From the NCBI GenBank assembly GCA_029237515.1, contig JARBAV010000232.1, positions 1 through 6,885 on the forward strand: DNA of 6,885 bases, in the 5' to 3' direction. Below are positions 5,372 through 6,885 of the stretch, in pieces (positions within the stretch are counted from its first letter, which is position 1; each line of letters begins with the position of its first letter). A program made the position numbers and the translations under genes. The notes beneath the pieces were generated by a model, which had not been told where the DNA came from, searched no databases, and saw only the letters and a program-made list of their open reading frames with translations. Origin of the DNA: Nitrososphaerales archaeon. GTDB lineage: Archaea > Thermoproteota > Nitrososphaeria > Nitrososphaerales > Nitrososphaeraceae.

Positions 5372-5695
5372 TTAGCTCACATTGCTGTAAAGATGATCTC
5401 GAGATTCGGATGAACTAGGCTCATTTTCAAAGTCTAGAATTTCAGGAACCGATGGAAGCATAGACACCATCTGCTCATATTTCCTGAGATAGAATATTCC
5501 TGATTCAGTCGTCCTATACAGTCCAGTTGTTTCAGAATATTCAATCAGCCCCTTTTCTATTCCAACAGCAAGATACCTTATTAGCTGTGAGTGTGAAATT
5601 GCAGCAGTGTTCATTATACTTGTCTTATATTCCCAGCTGCTAGTTGCAGAGCGGAGAATTGAGGCCATTACTTCAATATCTGAGCGGTTCTTCAT
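5372..5695 (-). CDS. Small archaeal winged-helix DNA-binding protein
   Basis: 107 residues that fit the single-domain winged-helix proteins (HTH_45 / COG3432 type) abundant in Nitrososphaerota. Helix 1 is near 5-17 (SDIEVMASILRSA). A K-T-x-I-M turn at 24-28 is followed by the recognition segment SHSQLIRYLAVGIEKGLIEY at 34-53, the wing TTGLYRTTESG at 56-66, and a closing helix to about 80. The last 25 residues are acidic and Ser-rich (FENEPSSSESRD), probably disordered. There is no ligand-binding or metal-binding domain and no cysteine, so what it senses is not visible. The start is ATG 5695, giving the usual short lead before helix 1, with an AGGAA some 10 bases upstream. It precedes the synthetase-like gene on the same strand and diverges from thrC, so autoregulation or control of either neighbour is possible. 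The assignment is from memory of the family pattern. Confidence 0.82.
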   Translation of the reverse strand: MKNRSDIEVMASILRSATSSWEYKTSIMNTAAISHSQLIRYLAVGIEKGLIEYSETTGLYRTTESGIFYLRKYEQMVSMLPSVPEILDFENEPSSSESRDHLYSNVS

Positions 5696-5865
5696 CGGTA
5701 GACGATTCCTGAATTGACGAAGGAGAATAAAAAATGGTTAGACAAATTATAACGACAATATGTTAGGATATTTCTTACGTTTTTGAGATCTGTCTCACAC
5801 TTCTAAGGTTAGGCAGGCTTAGCGAAAATTAGATACTGAGACAAATTCTAGCTTCTTATGCCTGA

Positions 5866-5880
5866 TAACGCAAATCGTTA
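5866..5880. promoter_or_regulatory. Inverted repeat just upstream of the thrC promoter
   Basis: TAACG (5866-5870) and CGTTA (5876-5880) form a perfect 5-bp inverted repeat around CAAAT. It ends directly next to the purine-rich stretch that precedes the thrC TATA-like box. This is the usual position of an activator or repressor site in archaea. The adjacent winged-helix protein is one possible ligand, but nothing in the sequence proves it. Confidence 0.3.
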
Positions 5881-5901
5881 GAGGAGAAATACAATTAATA
5901 T
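5881..5901 (+). promoter_or_regulatory. Putative BRE/TATA box of thrC
   Basis: AATTAATAT at 5893-5901 is centred 28 bases before the thrC ATG at 5925 and is preceded by purine-rich GAGGAGAAA, which could act as a BRE. This geometry predicts a leaderless thrC transcript. The GAGGAG would be a good Shine-Dalgarno sequence for the 18-codon frame starting at 5900, but it is too far from 5925 to serve thrC. Confidence 0.5.
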
Positions 5902-5924
5902 GAACTTAAGATTATTTCAAATTC

Positions 5925-6885
5925 ATGAAAACGAATGCGATAAAGAAATGCATTAACCCTAAATGTGGAAAAACTTTCAATATCATGAACCAAGCCTATT
6001 CATGTTCTTGTAATTCTTTGTTAGACGTTACTTACCTTAACAAACCGGAAAAAAAGCAGATAGAAGTATTCTACTCACGGCGGAATCACGGTGGAAACAT
6101 ATACAATGAAAGCGGGGTATGGCGTTTTCGTGATCTGATTAACTTTCTTGGAATTGATACCGAGAACTTGGATGAGTGCGCTAAAATTCTTGTATCTCTA
6201 GATGGAGCAGAAGGAAGACTTTCAAAACCATACCGTATGAGTAGAGTTGCAGATTACGTCAACTTGAAACAGGATAGTCTCCTGCTACAGCCGGAGGGCT
6301 ACAATCCAAGCGGATCATTTAAGGACAATGGCATGTCTACTGCAATAACCCACGCGAAAGCCATCGGCGTGAACAAGATTATATGCGCATCCACTGGAAA
6401 TACCTCCGCTTCGGCAGCCATGTATGCAGCTAACGAAAATATGAGGTGTGAAGTCTATATTCCAAAAGGAGAAATCGCTGCTGGAAAACTAGGGCAAGCT
6501 TTCCAATTTGGTGCCCAAGTCATCCAAGTGGAAGGAAACTTTGATGATGCTCTGAATCAATCATTGGCTAAGGTAAATCTCGAGAATGGATATACCGTGA
6601 ATTCTGTTAATCCCTTCAGACTTGAAGGTCAGAAGACAATAGTATATAGAATCTTGGAGCACTTGGACTGGAATCCTCCGGACTGGCTCGTATATCCTGG
6701 CGGAGCGCTGGGAAATACCGCTAGTTGCGGAAAATGCTTAATGGAGTTATATGATTGGAGGTGGATAAAGAAGGTCCCTCGTATAGTTGTTGTGAATTCA
6801 ACGGGTGCAAATACGTTTTATGAACTAGTTAATGGGGAATTTGAAAGTCAAAAGCTTGTTTGGAATGCAGGAAATTTCGATGCTA
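5925..6885 (+). CDS. thrC: Threonine synthase, 3' end missing
   Basis: PLP enzyme that converts O-phospho-L-homoserine to L-threonine, the last step of threonine synthesis. 320 codons are open from ATG 5925 to the right edge, about four fifths of a typical archaeal enzyme. The N-terminal zinc ribbon has Cys9, Cys14, Cys27 and Cys29, in CX4C and CXC spacing. The PLP lysine is Lys133 in NPSGSFKDNGM. Next come ASTGNTSASAAMYAA (substrate loop, near 153-167), GKLGQAFQFGAQVIQVEGNFDDAL, VNPFRLEGQKT and the phosphate-binding YPGGALGNTAS, all in family order. ATG 5925 is the first start after an in-frame stop at 5907-5909. No Shine-Dalgarno sequence precedes it, and the TATA-like box fits a leaderless mRNA. 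CXC in place of CXXC in the second knuckle is a common variant. Codon use looks like that of the neighbours. Confidence 0.95.
   Translation, partial: MKTNAIKKCINPKCGKTFNIMNQAYSCSCNSLLDVTYLNKPEKKQIEVFYSRRNHGGNIYNESGVWRFRDLINFLGIDTENLDECAKILVSLDGAEGRLSKPYRMSRVADYVNLKQDSLLLQPEGYNPSGSFKDNGMSTAITHAKAIGVNKIICASTGNTSASAAMYAANENMRCEVYIPKGEIAAGKLGQAFQFGAQVIQVEGNFDDALNQSLAKVNLENGYTVNSVNPFRLEGQKTIVYRILEHLDWNPPDWLVYPGGALGNTASCGKCLMELYDWRWIKKVPRIVVVNSTGANTFYELVNGEFESQKLVWNAGNFDA

Larger units (their letters stand above)
5696..5924. other. Divergent intergenic region before thrC
   Basis: 229 bp between the winged-helix gene (minus) and thrC (plus). It contains a 10-codon plus-strand frame with a good Shine-Dalgarno sequence (5734-5766), a small hairpin TGAGA/TCTCA (5784-5797), a second one CTAAG/CTTAG (5803-5822), the 9-mer AGACAAATT twice (5740-5748 and 5839-5847), an inverted repeat at 5866-5880 and the thrC promoter. 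The minus strand has a T-rich TTTTTTATT (5727-5735) that may be the TATA region of the winged-helix gene. Confidence 0.5.

Noticed and set aside
5900..5956. 18-codon frame MNLRLFQIHENECDKEMH overlapping the start of thrC, behind GAGGAG
   Set aside because: Its ATG overlaps the end of the putative thrC TATA box, so it would not be on a leaderless thrC mRNA. The GAGGAG is better explained as part of the BRE-like stretch.

Overview
The window most resembles the chromosome of a mesophilic archaeon, probably of the Nitrososphaerota (Thaumarchaeota). I infer this from several signs. There is a small winged-helix protein of the type common in that group. TATA-like boxes (a few with purine-rich stretches just upstream) sit about 26-30 bases before start codons that mostly lack a Shine-Dalgarno sequence, as expected for leaderless archaeal transcripts. 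The DNA is AT-rich, GTG and TTG starts are frequent, and a compact biotin locus is present. No 16S rRNA or other lineage marker is present, so the assignment is an inference.

Layout, left to right. Positions 1-3804 hold a complete late biotin pathway: bioA (minus, cut by the left edge), bioD (plus), bioF and bioB (minus, overlapping, bioB first). bioA and bioD diverge from a 37-bp gap. bioD and bioF converge on a 250-bp gap. bioB and bioF form an operon read leftwards. BioF makes 8-amino-7-oxononanoate (KAPA), BioA converts it to 7,8-diaminononanoate, BioD closes the ureido ring to dethiobiotin, and BioB inserts sulfur. No gene for pimeloyl precursor synthesis (bioC, bioH, bioW) or for biotin ligase is visible here. 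In ammonia-oxidising archaea, biotin would serve the acetyl-/propionyl-CoA carboxylase of the carbon fixation cycle.

Positions 3805-4243 hold a 115-bp divergent promoter region with a repeated 12-mer and an inverted repeat, then an unrecognised 107-residue basic protein. Positions 4322-5695 (minus) hold a winged-helix regulator followed by a stand-alone asparagine-synthetase-type amidotransferase domain that lacks the glutaminase half and ends in a seven-cysteine tail. From 5925 to the right edge is the first 320 codons of threonine synthase (thrC), with a zinc-ribbon N terminus and its own promoter.

The main points for a second look are two. In BioB, the residue aligned with one of the three cysteine ligands of the sulfur-donating [2Fe-2S] cluster is asparagine. 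The asparagine-synthetase-like protein has a metal-binding-like tail. No RNA genes, insertion sequences, CRISPR arrays or attachment sites were seen.
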